Virus record (IMG/VR): IMGVR_UViG_3300034104_001071
Span: 1-42,786 of that record
DNA length: 42,786 bases
Strand: one strand, 5' to 3'
DNA from: a virus
Part shown: positions 35,117 to 42,025 of the stretch, in pieces
How positions within the stretch are numbered: the stretch's first letter is position 1
How the letters are laid out: every line of letters begins with the position of its first letter
Notes under the pieces: model-generated
The model's database searches: none
The model's input: only the letters and a program-made list of their open reading frames with translations
Told to the model about the DNA's origin: nothing
Made by a program: the position numbers and the translations under genes

Positions 35117-37060
35117 TTATACAGTTTTAGCGGTACCAAAATCGCTTATATCACAAGCACCTGCAACACATGCAAGATCTTGAACACTTGTAGTTCCGTC
35201 AAATGTTTCGTAAATCTCTAACCACTTCCAGTCAAGGTCTGCAGGAGTTTCAGAAACTAGTGCTTCATACTCTTCCTTTGTGCATTCTTGGTATGGAGCC
35301 TGTTGGTATGTATGCTCTGAATAAGGCAAAAAGGATACTCCAGACATTTCATCAATGTGTTCGTATACCCAAGCACCTACTGCCATCCATTCATTTTCTT
35401 TAACAGAAACAGTAATAGAAGGCTTGTGTTCTGCCCAATGTCTTTGGTAAGTAAGCCAAATATCTAAGTGCTGCACAGCAGTTAGATCTTGTCTTAGTGT
35501 TGCACCTTCTGGTGCAGCAATAGGAAATGAAAACACCATAGTGTCATTTGGTTTCATTACATCTGGCTCATGCTTAATTCCCATATCTACCAAGAATGAT
35601 GTAATTGGGTCTTTCATATCTCCACGAATTGTGCGTGTGTAATACTGTGAGTGCCATGGGTGCATTCCTGAAGATGCATTTACTAATTGAGAAACTGTAC
35701 CAGATGGCTTAACACATGTAATTGCTGCTGCCTGGTTTACTCCAATTTCTTTAGCCCATTTTGCATTAATTTTAACTGCATGCTCACGCATTTCATCAAG
35801 CCACTTGGAAAGCTCTTCTACGCCTCTAGAACCATTCAAGACAGGATGTGATAGCTGACCTGTTAGTGAGACACCAAGTAAACTTTCTTCCTCTGAGTTC
35901 TTCTGCCAAATTTTTCTTAGGTACTTAAATCTAGTAAATGAAGACTGAACGGTTCCAAGAATAGTTGCCAATTCAACCTTGTCTTTTAGTTCCTCAAGAG
36001 TGTCTGTGTCACGAACAATAACTTCTGTAAGGTTGCAAAACTGGTAAGGACGTAAAATAATTTCAGAACATGGGTTAGTTCCAAAATCTACAGTGTGGTC
36101 TCTACGACCATTCTTTTCTGCAACATTTTGTGCTGCTGCACGACTAAAAATTCCACGCTCTCCTGACTTTGAGTCATAAAGTGCTTTCCATTCATCCATA
36201 AATACTTCCATGGTTGGACGAGTTCCATAAACTGCAGAATTATTTGCAAGAGCTCTTTGACCTGAATATTCCCACCATGATCCAGATTTTGCTGCTGCCA
36301 TATTTCTATCTTCTAGGTCTGAAAGAGAAATCATTGCTGATCTACGAACCCCACCTACTACTACAACTTCTGCAATTTTACACATTAAGTCATGTGCTTC
36401 TAGCGGTGTTAATTTTCTACCTGCTGCATTTTTTACAACTGCAACAGAAAACTTAAATAGACGATCTAGTGGATCTGGACCAGATGCACGACCACCAAAT
36501 GTTTTAAGGCGAGCACCTGCAGGACGTACCTGAGACATATCCCAAGATGGAATCTGACCTTGCCATAAAAGTGCAAGAAGTTCTTTTAATGATCTAGCCC
36601 AACCTGCTTTAGAATCTTCTACAACAATGGTAGTATCTGTTTTTTCAAAATGTTCGGAGATTTCTGGTAACTGATTTACATAACGTGACTCTACGGAGTA
36701 TCCAACACCAGTTCCACACATAAGAATATACATGCCTTCGTCAAAAGAGCGAAGAGAGTCTACTGGAAGGTAAGAGCAATTGTAGAGACAGGTGCTATCA
36801 CGATCTAAGGCAGGTCCTGCGGTCATTAAACCTCTCATGGACGGCATTACCCTAGTTTTTAAAATAGCCTCTGAAATTTGTTTCTTAATCTTGTCAGACA
36901 TAACATATCCATTATGCTTTTCAAGTGCTTCAAACATGTATGAGGTATAGCGACCTACGGTTTCATCCCAATTTTCTCTGCGGTTTTCCGATTCCATCCA
37001 TCTCGCATAGCGTGTCTTGTGGATTACCTGCTGGTATGCAGTGGGTAGAACATAGGTCAT
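35117..37060 (-). CDS. nrdJ: adenosylcobalamin-dependent ribonucleoside-triphosphate reductase (class II, monomeric)
   Basis: 647 aa from the ATG at 37060, chosen because GGAG is 9 nt upstream; another ATG 9 nt earlier abuts that GGAG. It reduces NTPs to dNTPs using B12 for radical formation. Key residues of the Lactobacillus leichmannii-type enzyme are present: NPCSEI with the thiyl-radical Cys331 and Glu333, the partner Cys342 (same 11-residue spacing as C408/C419) and a likely Cys95 partner. The C-terminal redox pair Cys631/Cys636 in ACVAGACD has the same spacing as C731/C736. It is about 90 residues shorter than the 739-aa model enzyme. It would supply dNTPs for phage replication without needing NrdAB or oxygen. 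It sits inside the structural region. Confidence 0.93.
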   Translation of the reverse strand: MTYVLPTAYQQVIHKTRYARWMESENRRENWDETVGRYTSYMFEALEKHNGYVMSDKIKKQISEAILKTRVMPSMRGLMTAGPALDRDSTCLYNCSYLPVDSLRSFDEGMYILMCGTGVGYSVESRYVNQLPEISEHFEKTDTTIVVEDSKAGWARSLKELLALLWQGQIPSWDMSQVRPAGARLKTFGGRASGPDPLDRLFKFSVAVVKNAAGRKLTPLEAHDLMCKIAEVVVVGGVRRSAMISLSDLEDRNMAAAKSGSWWEYSGQRALANNSAVYGTRPTMEVFMDEWKALYDSKSGERGIFSRAAAQNVAEKNGRRDHTVDFGTNPCSEIILRPYQFCNLTEVIVRDTDTLEELKDKVELATILGTVQSSFTRFKYLRKIWQKNSEEESLLGVSLTGQLSHPVLNGSRGVEELSKWLDEMREHAVKINAKWAKEIGVNQAAAITCVKPSGTVSQLVNASSGMHPWHSQYYTRTIRGDMKDPITSFLVDMGIKHEPDVMKPNDTMVFSFPIAAPEGATLRQDLTAVQHLDIWLTYQRHWAEHKPSITVSVKENEWMAVGAWVYEHIDEMSGVSFLPYSEHTYQQAPYQECTKEEYEALVSETPADLDWKWLEIYETFDGTTSVQDLACVAGACDISDFGTAKTV

Positions 37061-37114
37061 TAAAATCATCTCCGAAGTATTTAAAATTTAGTTTCGCTGA
37101 TTGCGAGTAACTCT

Positions 37115-37144
37115 ATTCTACACCATATTGGTCACAGTTCTGAA
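37115..37144 (-). promoter_or_regulatory. possible promoter of the RNR gene
   Basis: TTCAGA (37144-37139), 18-nt spacer, TAGAAT (37120-37115) on the minus strand in the 110-bp gap before the RNR start. The -35 is a weak match. Confidence 0.35.
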
Positions 37145-37155
37145 ATCGGGGTGTG

Positions 37156-37164
37156 TGATAAGAT
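37156..37164 (+). promoter_or_regulatory. extended -10 TGA-TAAGAT for a leaderless mRNA
   Basis: TGA at 37156-37158 and TAAGAT at 37159-37164, six nt (TAAGTC) before the ATG at 37171. No Shine-Dalgarno sequence and no good -35. Confidence 0.55.
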
Positions 37165-37170
37165 TAAGTC

Positions 37171-37398
37171 ATGATAACAATACAAGAATTACATATTTAC
37201 AATAAATTACAATCAGCTAAAGTGGCTCCAGAAATTAGATGTCCTGGAAATCCAGATCATATGCATATGCTTCCTTGGTTTACAGAATCAGAAGAACCAG
37301 TATTTAAATGCATAGCTTGTAATACAATATTACATTTAGGTAACGATTTAACAAAAAAGATTAAATTTCTAGTCAGTGAACTAGGAAGTAGTGTATAA
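37171..37398 (+). CDS. small zinc-finger-like protein on the opposite strand
   Basis: 75 aa, one of only two convincing plus-strand genes. It has paired metal-ligand-like residues: C24 in RCPGNPDH with H30/H32, then C47-x2-C50 in FKCIACNTIL, suggesting one zinc site. A short basic helix ends it (TKKIKFLVSEL). It lies divergent to the RNR gene, with TAAGAT 6 nt before the ATG and no Shine-Dalgarno sequence (leaderless prediction). The 71-bp region after its stop is almost pure A/T and separates it from a convergent gene. Function unknown; a DNA- or protein-binding regulator is possible. Confidence 0.7.
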   Translation: MITIQELHIYNKLQSAKVAPEIRCPGNPDHMHMLPWFTESEEPVFKCIACNTILHLGNDLTKKIKFLVSELGSSV

Positions 37399-37469
37399 TT
37401 GTTATTTATATAATAAAGATAGTTTTAAAGTATTATTATATGAATAATATAAATTATATATATTATATA
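37399..37469. other. A/T-only spacer between convergent genes
   Basis: A 71-bp stretch that is almost entirely A and T, with overlapping short palindromes (ATAATATAAATTATATATATTA type). It may act as a weak bidirectional terminator or a DNA-flexible site. No gene is seen. Confidence 0.4.
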
Positions 37470-37811
37470 TTAGGAAGCAAACGAAACATCTGCAGTAACT
37501 AAAATTGGACCAGTTAGAATTGTAGTCTTGTTTGTTCCATTTGTCATTTCGATATCATAAACGTAAGCTTTATTAGCAATAAGTTTTGCAGATTCTGTAG
37601 AAGACAAAGTTGCTTTAATTACTCCACCAAGAAGATTTTCTTTTGTAACTTGAAATGTTGCAGCTACTGTAGTTTTATTTTTTTCTTTTATTTGAGCAAC
37701 AAAAACCGAATCAGTAACATTTAAAAATGTTGTTGAGCTAGTTTTCAATGTCATTTGAAAAGCAAAAGTATCTCCACGGTAAATCTTAAAAGATTTAAAT
37801 CCTGGAAGCAT
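37470..37811 (-). CDS. BppU-like small baseplate/fibre protein
   Basis: 113 aa. The pattern (FKIYRGDTFAFQMTLK, NVTDSVFVAQIKEK, KAYVYDIEMTNG...ILTGPILVTADVSF) matches the small beta-sandwich found in N-terminal domains of BppU-type baseplate proteins and in stand-alone phage structural proteins. Starts at a TAATG overlap with the previous gene, so it belongs to the same operon. Probably a virion protein attached to fibres or the tail tip. Family match is by eye. Confidence 0.65.
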   Translation of the reverse strand: MLPGFKSFKIYRGDTFAFQMTLKTSSTTFLNVTDSVFVAQIKEKNKTTVAATFQVTKENLLGGVIKATLSSTESAKLIANKAYVYDIEMTNGTNKTTILTGPILVTADVSFAS

Positions 37812-38863
37812 TATCCAACAACTACCGTCTTAAGGTCTGTAATTGAGCTGTTTGTTGTTACTGTAACAGTATTTGCATCGGTAACTACAATTGCAGCATC
37901 TACCTGAGCACCTGCCAACCAGCAATTAACTGTAACATCTGATGTTGCTAGGTTGTGAGTAATTGTATGAGTTGTTCCAGTTGTTGTTGTAACAAACTTT
38001 CTAGCAATTGCAATTTCTGAACCAGTAATACCTGCAGTCCACTTGTCAGTTGTTTCGTTCCAAAGAATTGATGCGTTATCAGAAGTTCCACGCTCAACTT
38101 CAATACCTGCATTAGCAGATGGAGTTCCAGTAACATTCTTGTTAAGAAGAACGATATTATCTTCTACAGCAAGAGTTTCTGTGTTAAGAGTTGTTGTGGT
38201 TCCATCAACTTGCAAGTCTCCAGTTACAGTAAGTTTTCCACCAATTGTTACGTTGTCTGGAAGACCAACTGTATAAGCAGTTCCTGTATTTGTAACTTCA
38301 ACTTCGTTTGTTGTTCCAGCCAAAGAAACTACACCAGTGTTAGTTAGTGCAAGTGTTCCTCCTGGATCACCATATACAACAGAAATTCCGTTGTGAGTTG
38401 ATGTTGTAAGAATGTTTCCAATTACATCTTCTGAAGCTTCTTGGAAATTAGAAATCTTTGAAGCTGTAACTTCTGGAATGTCTGCAGCTACAAGTGATCT
38501 AAATGTTGGAATAGCTGCTGTTGAACCAGCTCCTGGTCCAGCAAGAACAGTGTTAACTGCTGCTGTATTCCACTCAAAAGCTAGCGTACCTGAAGCATTA
38601 GCAGGAGAGCCTGATACTGTAAATAGGTCTGGTGCATCAAGATTGATGGCAATGGTTGGAACATCATCGGTGAATGCAACGGTTTTCCATGCGGTACCAT
38701 TGTAAAGTCTTAGATGGTTCTGGTCTGAACCTGCTCCTGTAAAGTAAATAATACGACCTGTAGTTAGGTCTGTACTTGGATTTGTTGAAAAATCCTCAAA
38801 AATAAATCTTTTTGCCTTGTTTAGTCCAAGGTCTAAATCAACTGTAAACAGTCTCGATGCCAT
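37811..38863 (-). CDS. fibre protein with C-terminal HNL-type domain
   Basis: 350 aa. The N-terminal part (RLFTVDLDLGLNKAKRFIFE, GRIIYFTGAG) looks like a tail-attachment domain. The middle has TGDLQVDGTTTTLNTETLAV and the phrase GIEVERGTSDNASILWNETT, a pattern common in T4-like and cyanophage fibres. The last ~60 residues (THTITHNLATSDVTVNCWLA...) are a small beta domain also found at the end of the upstream gene's product. Likely a tail or head fibre; no receptor can be assigned. Confidence 0.75.
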   Translation of the reverse strand: MASRLFTVDLDLGLNKAKRFIFEDFSTNPSTDLTTGRIIYFTGAGSDQNHLRLYNGTAWKTVAFTDDVPTIAINLDAPDLFTVSGSPANASGTLAFEWNTAAVNTVLAGPGAGSTAAIPTFRSLVAADIPEVTASKISNFQEASEDVIGNILTTSTHNGISVVYGDPGGTLALTNTGVVSLAGTTNEVEVTNTGTAYTVGLPDNVTIGGKLTVTGDLQVDGTTTTLNTETLAVEDNIVLLNKNVTGTPSANAGIEVERGTSDNASILWNETTDKWTAGITGSEIAIARKFVTTTTGTTHTITHNLATSDVTVNCWLAGAQVDAAIVVTDANTVTVTTNSSITDLKTVVVG

Positions 38864-38895
38864 AATAATCAGTTTTCCCTATTGAAGTAACAGGG

Positions 38896-39357
38896 CTAAG
38901 TTAGATACGCTGTACCGCTTGAAGCACTGTTCATTACTATTTTAACAGTGTTTGCATTCAAATACACTAAGTCAGTTTCAAGGATTCTGCTTGCGTTGTC
39001 CAAAACGGTAACATTTGGATAAAAGTTTAAGTTGTGGTTAATTGTCCACTCTGCAGCAATTGTAGACTGTATATGGGTATGTCTTACATTGTTTACTGGA
39101 TTAGTGCCAATGTCTGGATAGTCAATTACTACGTCTCCAGTTTTTCCATTTACAGACATTACTGGACCAACGTTATCTACAAGAGCAATTTCTACGTTAA
39201 AATTGTCTTCGCTAGCAGCAACAAAAGCTTGTCCAGTTTCAAAATTATAGGTTGTGGTAGATCCAACTGTGCTGGATCCATCTTCAGATGTTGGTGCTAA
39301 AATTAGAGAAGATAGTAGGTTGTCTTCTTCAATGTAATCTACGCTAATCTCTGTCAT
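38896..39357 (-). CDS. small fibre/collar-type structural protein
   Basis: 153 aa. It contains MSVNGKTGDVVIDY, the 'VNGktGdVvl' motif of phage collar and fibre proteins, followed by THIQSTIAAEWTINHNLNFY and an end of the form VYLNANTVKIVMNS. The C-terminal ~60 residues match the C-terminal domain of the next gene's product in pattern (W.I.HNL...V.V.D...I). No Shine-Dalgarno sequence; TGA-TATAAT ends 6 nt before the ATG. First gene of a three-gene structural operon. Confidence 0.7.
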   Translation of the reverse strand: MTEISVDYIEEDNLLSSLILAPTSEDGSSTVGSTTTYNFETGQAFVAASEDNFNVEIALVDNVGPVMSVNGKTGDVVIDYPDIGTNPVNNVRHTHIQSTIAAEWTINHNLNFYPNVTVLDNASRILETDLVYLNANTVKIVMNSASSGTAYLT

Positions 39358-39363
39358 AACAAA

Positions 39364-39372
39364 ATTATATCA
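39364..39372 (-). promoter_or_regulatory. extended -10 TGA-TATAAT for a leaderless mRNA
   Basis: TGA at 39372-39370 and TATAAT at 39369-39364, six nt (TTTGTT) before the ATG at 39357. It overlaps the last codons and stop of the glycosyltransferase gene. No Shine-Dalgarno sequence. Confidence 0.6.
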
Positions 39373-40306
39373 TTAAACGGGCTTCAACAGAATCAAGGTG
39401 ATCTCTTACAACCTTTTCCCATTTCCATTTTTTATGAACATCCAAAGCCCTCTTAGCCTGAACTTCAAGTATGGACTCTATATTTTTTTCTGTATGTTGC
39501 ACAAGAGCAGCAAAATGATTTAGGTCAGGTCTAAACATTTTTCCAGGATGAATTAATTGCCAGGGGTTGTACACTAGTTCAGAATTAATAACTAGCTCTG
39601 GACAATGCTCTTTGTAGTCACACCAACCATCTGTCATAACAACTGGCATACCTGTGGCTAATGCTTGTAGTGGCATGAGACCAAACCCTTCTCCCCAAGA
39701 AGGATAAAGCAAAGCGTGGTGCTGACCAACAAAGCTAGCAAGCTCTGAATAAGTAACGGTTTCCACAACCACGTTAATGTTTGGCTCATTAATTTCAAAC
39801 TCTGCTGCTGAATATGCTTTTACTGTTAACTCTACATCTTTTCTTCCAGCATATAATTCAAGAAAAGTATTAATAACTTCTGGTAAGTTTTTACGGTAAG
39901 CAGGATGCCCCAAATGCAGGAACTTTATCTTATCTTCTACTTTTCTTTCAATAGGAGCCCAAGTATCGTCTACTCCATGTGGAAACACATATATTTCTTT
40001 GTCTGTAAATTTACTAAATACATCTTTACAGAATTGATTAGGCACCCACATTTCATCAAGGTGGGAAATATACTCTTGCCACATAGGTTGAAGCTCAGTT
40101 GACTCCCAAGCGGTATATCCAATCTTGTGGGAATTTTTTCCATGAAATTTATAGAATTGGGGATGGCTAAAAGTTATTTCAACTGGGTTTTCTCGCTCAA
40201 TTAAAAGACTATGATTTGTCTTACCAATATTGGTAATTATTTTATGTGTTGCGTATCCGTAGCCAGTTTTAATACTGCCATCGCAATTATTGAAACCAAA
40301 TTTCAA
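39365..40306 (-). CDS. GT-B fold glycosyltransferase (family 4-like)
   Basis: 313 aa. It transfers a sugar from a nucleotide donor to an unknown acceptor (phage protein, DNA or host surface glycan). Visible signatures: IGYTAWESTELQPMW in the N-domain, GHPAYRKNLPEVINTFLEL at the start of the C-domain, and WGEGFGLMPLQALATGMPVV in the donor-binding region. The usual E-x7-E pair is E206-x7-Q214, so the second Glu is Gln. The start codon is TTG at 40306; upstream is only a weak GAAAG. It lies 14 nt after the stop of the membrane/coiled-coil gene. Confidence 0.85.
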   Translation of the reverse strand: MKFGFNNCDGSIKTGYGYATHKIITNIGKTNHSLLIERENPVEITFSHPQFYKFHGKNSHKIGYTAWESTELQPMWQEYISHLDEMWVPNQFCKDVFSKFTDKEIYVFPHGVDDTWAPIERKVEDKIKFLHLGHPAYRKNLPEVINTFLELYAGRKDVELTVKAYSAAEFEINEPNINVVVETVTYSELASFVGQHHALLYPSWGEGFGLMPLQALATGMPVVMTDGWCDYKEHCPELVINSELVYNPWQLIHPGKMFRPDLNHFAALVQHTEKNIESILEVQAKRALDVHKKWKWEKVVRDHLDSVEARLMI

Positions 40307-40320
40307 AACTTTACTTTCTG

Positions 40321-40620
40321 TTAATTGCGTTCTAGTTTTTCTAAACGCTCTTCAATACGACCAACAGCATCTTTAATAGATGTGCCATGATTAGGTCTCA
40401 TTTCAAAAGATATGCAAGCAATTTCTTCTTCCATAAATCTTAATCTTTCTTGCATTCCAGGACGACCATCAAATCCTGGTCTTGGCTCTTCACCAAAGTA
40501 ATCATCTAGGAAGTGTATAAATCTTTTTACAAGTTTTGTAGCTTTATATAGCCCAACACTGATAACTCCAATTGCAGTTATTGTTGCAGCAATAGTCATC
40601 AACCATTCATTTGGAGTCAT
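40321..40620 (-). CDS. single-TM coiled-coil membrane protein (actinophage type)
   Basis: 99 aa. One N-terminal TM segment (about residues 7-26: LMTIAATITAIGVISVGLYK), a basic stretch, a GFDGRPGMQERLRFMEEEI segment and a C-terminal coiled coil (SIKDAVGRIEERLEKLE). Small proteins of this shape next to holin genes are common in actinobacteriophages. It follows the holin-like gene by 22 nt. It may help lysis or anchor something to the inner membrane; the exact role is unknown. Confidence 0.65.
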   Translation of the reverse strand: MTPNEWLMTIAATITAIGVISVGLYKATKLVKRFIHFLDDYFGEEPRPGFDGRPGMQERLRFMEEEIACISFEMRPNHGTSIKDAVGRIEERLEKLERN

Positions 40621-40638
40621 TATCTATACACTTCCACA

Positions 40639-40660
40639 AAGACTACTTTGAAGTAGTCTT
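40639..40660. repeat. hairpin over the holin stop codon
   Basis: AAGACTACT / AGTAGTCTT forms a perfect 9-bp stem with a 4-nt loop and contains the holin stop codon (TAG). No U-tract follows on the minus strand, so it is not a classical terminator. Confidence 0.5.
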
Positions 40661-40984
40661 CTTTGCTGTAGATTTTTTAGCAGGTGCCTTAGTTGCCTTT
40701 TTTGCAGGTGCAGCTGGTGCACTTGCAGTTTTTGCTTTTGGGGCTTGCTTTGTTACCATTTCTGCAATATCAACTGCTTGCTTGGCTAGTGATTCTGGGG
40801 TTGCATTCTTACCAAATGCAATATCGTTCTTATTCATGTAGCGAATTGCTACTGGTGCAAATGCTGCGACTAGAGCAGATAAATAACTCTGCCATTCAGT
40901 AACACCTGCTAAGTACAATGCAATTGCTGCTGCCAGGAAGGATCTTCCGTATGACTGTAGCATTGCCATCTGTGACTTTGACAT
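40643..40984 (-). CDS. holin-like membrane protein with lysine/alanine-rich tail
   Basis: 113 aa from the ATG at 40984 (GGAG 6 nt upstream; an in-frame TTG 12 nt earlier is unlikely). Two predicted TM helices (RSFLAAAIALYLAG near 14-27 and YLSALVAAFAPVAIRYM near 33-49) are followed by a helix and a long Ala/Lys/Pro tail (KKATKAPAKKSTAKKTTSK). This architecture matches putative holins of actinobacteriophages. It is a good holin candidate, but no endolysin gene lies beside it here. A TATAAT lies 42 nt upstream. Confidence 0.7.
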   Translation of the reverse strand: MSKSQMAMLQSYGRSFLAAAIALYLAGVTEWQSYLSALVAAFAPVAIRYMNKNDIAFGKNATPESLAKQAVDIAEMVTKQAPKAKTASAPAAPAKKATKAPAKKSTAKKTTSK

Positions 40985-41025
40985 ATATTTCTCCAATGTT
41001 ATTCCCGTTTGGGATTGTACTAACC

Positions 41026-41031
41026 ATTATA
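41026..41031 (-). promoter_or_regulatory. -10 element TATAAT upstream of the holin operon
   Basis: TATAAT about 42 nt before the holin ATG, following a T-rich run on the minus strand; no convincing -35. Confidence 0.45.
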
Positions 41032-41103
41032 CAGCAAAAAAAAATAAAATTTCGGCGGTGGCGTTCGGCGAAAAGAGAACAAAACACCAACTCCCTATAT
41101 AAC

Positions 41104-41133
41104 TTGACACAAGATAAAAAGAGTTGCTATAAT
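41104..41133 (+). promoter_or_regulatory. near-consensus sigma70/SigA promoter (TTGACA-N18-TATAAT)
   Basis: TTGACA at 41104-41109 and TATAAT at 41128-41133 with an 18-nt spacer; predicted start about 41140, giving a 20-nt leader with AAAGGA before the ATG at 41160. It is the strongest promoter match seen in the window. Confidence 0.8.
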
Positions 41134-41159
41134 AGGTACTTACTAACAAAGGATTATAT

Positions 41160-41405
41160 ATGTCAGAAGAACAAATTGACACAGAAGTAAAGAATATGAA
41201 TGATAATCTAGGAACTATCCTATATATCATGTTAGGTCGAATTTATGATCTTCTGGTACTAATTGCTGATAGTCAAGATAAAGGTGAAGATGTATTAAAG
41301 CTTATGGAATTACATCGTCAAGGTAATATTATGTCACCTCTACCTGCATTGAATGTACCAGATTTTGAATCAGAAGAAAAGTCTTCCACATCCCCCGAAA
41401 AATAA
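41160..41405 (+). CDS. small acidic protein driven by a consensus promoter
   Basis: 81 aa on the plus strand, unknown family. The middle is a hydrophobic/amphipathic helix (LGTILYIMLGRIYDLLVLIA), then a helix rich in Leu, Glu and Lys, and an acidic Ser/Glu-rich tail. It has AAAGGA 7 nt before the ATG and the best promoter in the window just upstream, so it is probably expressed strongly, perhaps early. It converges with hsp20. No function can be assigned. Confidence 0.7.
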   Translation: MSEEQIDTEVKNMNDNLGTILYIMLGRIYDLLVLIADSQDKGEDVLKLMELHRQGNIMSPLPALNVPDFESEEKSSTSPEK

Positions 41406-41484
41406 AATTGTAAATATAAAATGAGCAGTTTTATGTCTTTACTCAGGACACTTACCCATCCCAAGGTAAACCTATAGCTTTTAG

Positions 41485-41892
41485 CTACTTGATAGAGATA
41501 GCTTTTGGCTTTTTCTCTTCAGGGATATTCCTTGTAATTATAATGGATAAAATACCATCATTTAGTTTTGCATCCGAGACTTCCATATATTCTGCTAAAG
41601 CAAATGTTCTTTTGAACTTACGCCCTGCAATTCCTTTATGGATATATTCATCATTTGTTTCTGGAAGTTCTCCATCTACCGTCACACAGCAATCTTCTTC
41701 AGTAATAGTTAGATTTGACTTATTGTAGCCAGCTACTGCCAATTCAATAACAAAGTTGTCTTCACTGATTTTTTTAACGTTATATGGAGGAAAGCTAGCT
41801 GCATTTGTTTTTGCTAAAGTTTCTAGCTTTGGAAAAAAACTTTCCCATCCGATCATGTATGGGTCATTTGCCCACGTTGTTGTATATTTCAT
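41485..41892 (-). CDS. small heat-shock protein (Hsp20/alpha-crystallin family)
   Basis: 135 aa. An ATP-independent holdase. The alpha-crystallin domain spans about residues 34-122: FPPYNVKKISEDNFVIELAV, AGYNKSNLTI, then GRKFKRTFALAEYMEVSDAK and the conserved NDGILSI (the G-x-L motif). It ends with a C-terminal I-x-I motif (I132-S-I134), which drives oligomerisation. Hsp20 genes also occur in T4-like cyanophages. AGGAG lies about 6 nt before the ATG. The promoter region has TATAAT (41954-41949) and a CRP/GlxR-type box further upstream. Likely helps folding or assembly of virion proteins or protects proteins under stress. Confidence 0.92.
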   Translation of the reverse strand: MKYTTTWANDPYMIGWESFFPKLETLAKTNAASFPPYNVKKISEDNFVIELAVAGYNKSNLTITEEDCCVTVDGELPETNDEYIHKGIAGRKFKRTFALAEYMEVSDAKLNDGILSIIITRNIPEEKKPKAISIK

Positions 41893-41948
41893 TTTTTGCT
41901 CCTTTTAAGCGAGTTAAATTCACACCCCATAAGGCAATGTGTATAGAT

Positions 41949-41954
41949 ATTATA
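41949..41954 (-). promoter_or_regulatory. -10 element TATAAT of hsp20
   Basis: TATAAT in the minus-strand context GGGTATAATATC, predicted start near 41942, leader of about 50 nt. The -35 is poor, which would fit an activator-dependent promoter. Confidence 0.5.
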
Positions 41955-42025
41955 CCCTAGATTGTATCCAATATATTATTGTTATACAAACGTTATCTAT
42001 TTGTTATTATTTTGTTATATATTAA

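Noticed and set aside
37399-37469. A/T-rich palindromic stretch as a replication origin
   Set aside because: Composition alone; no iterons, no initiator gene and no skew information support an origin.
38877-38895. Possible terminator between two fibre genes (CCCTGTT / AATAGGG)
   Set aside because: Seven-base stem with a G.U pair and no U-tract; too weak.
41051-41070. GC-rich island TTCGGCGGTGGCGTTCGGCG followed by a T-run on the minus strand, possible terminator
   Set aside because: The minus strand has C-rich but no matching G-rich arm, so only a 5-bp stem can form.
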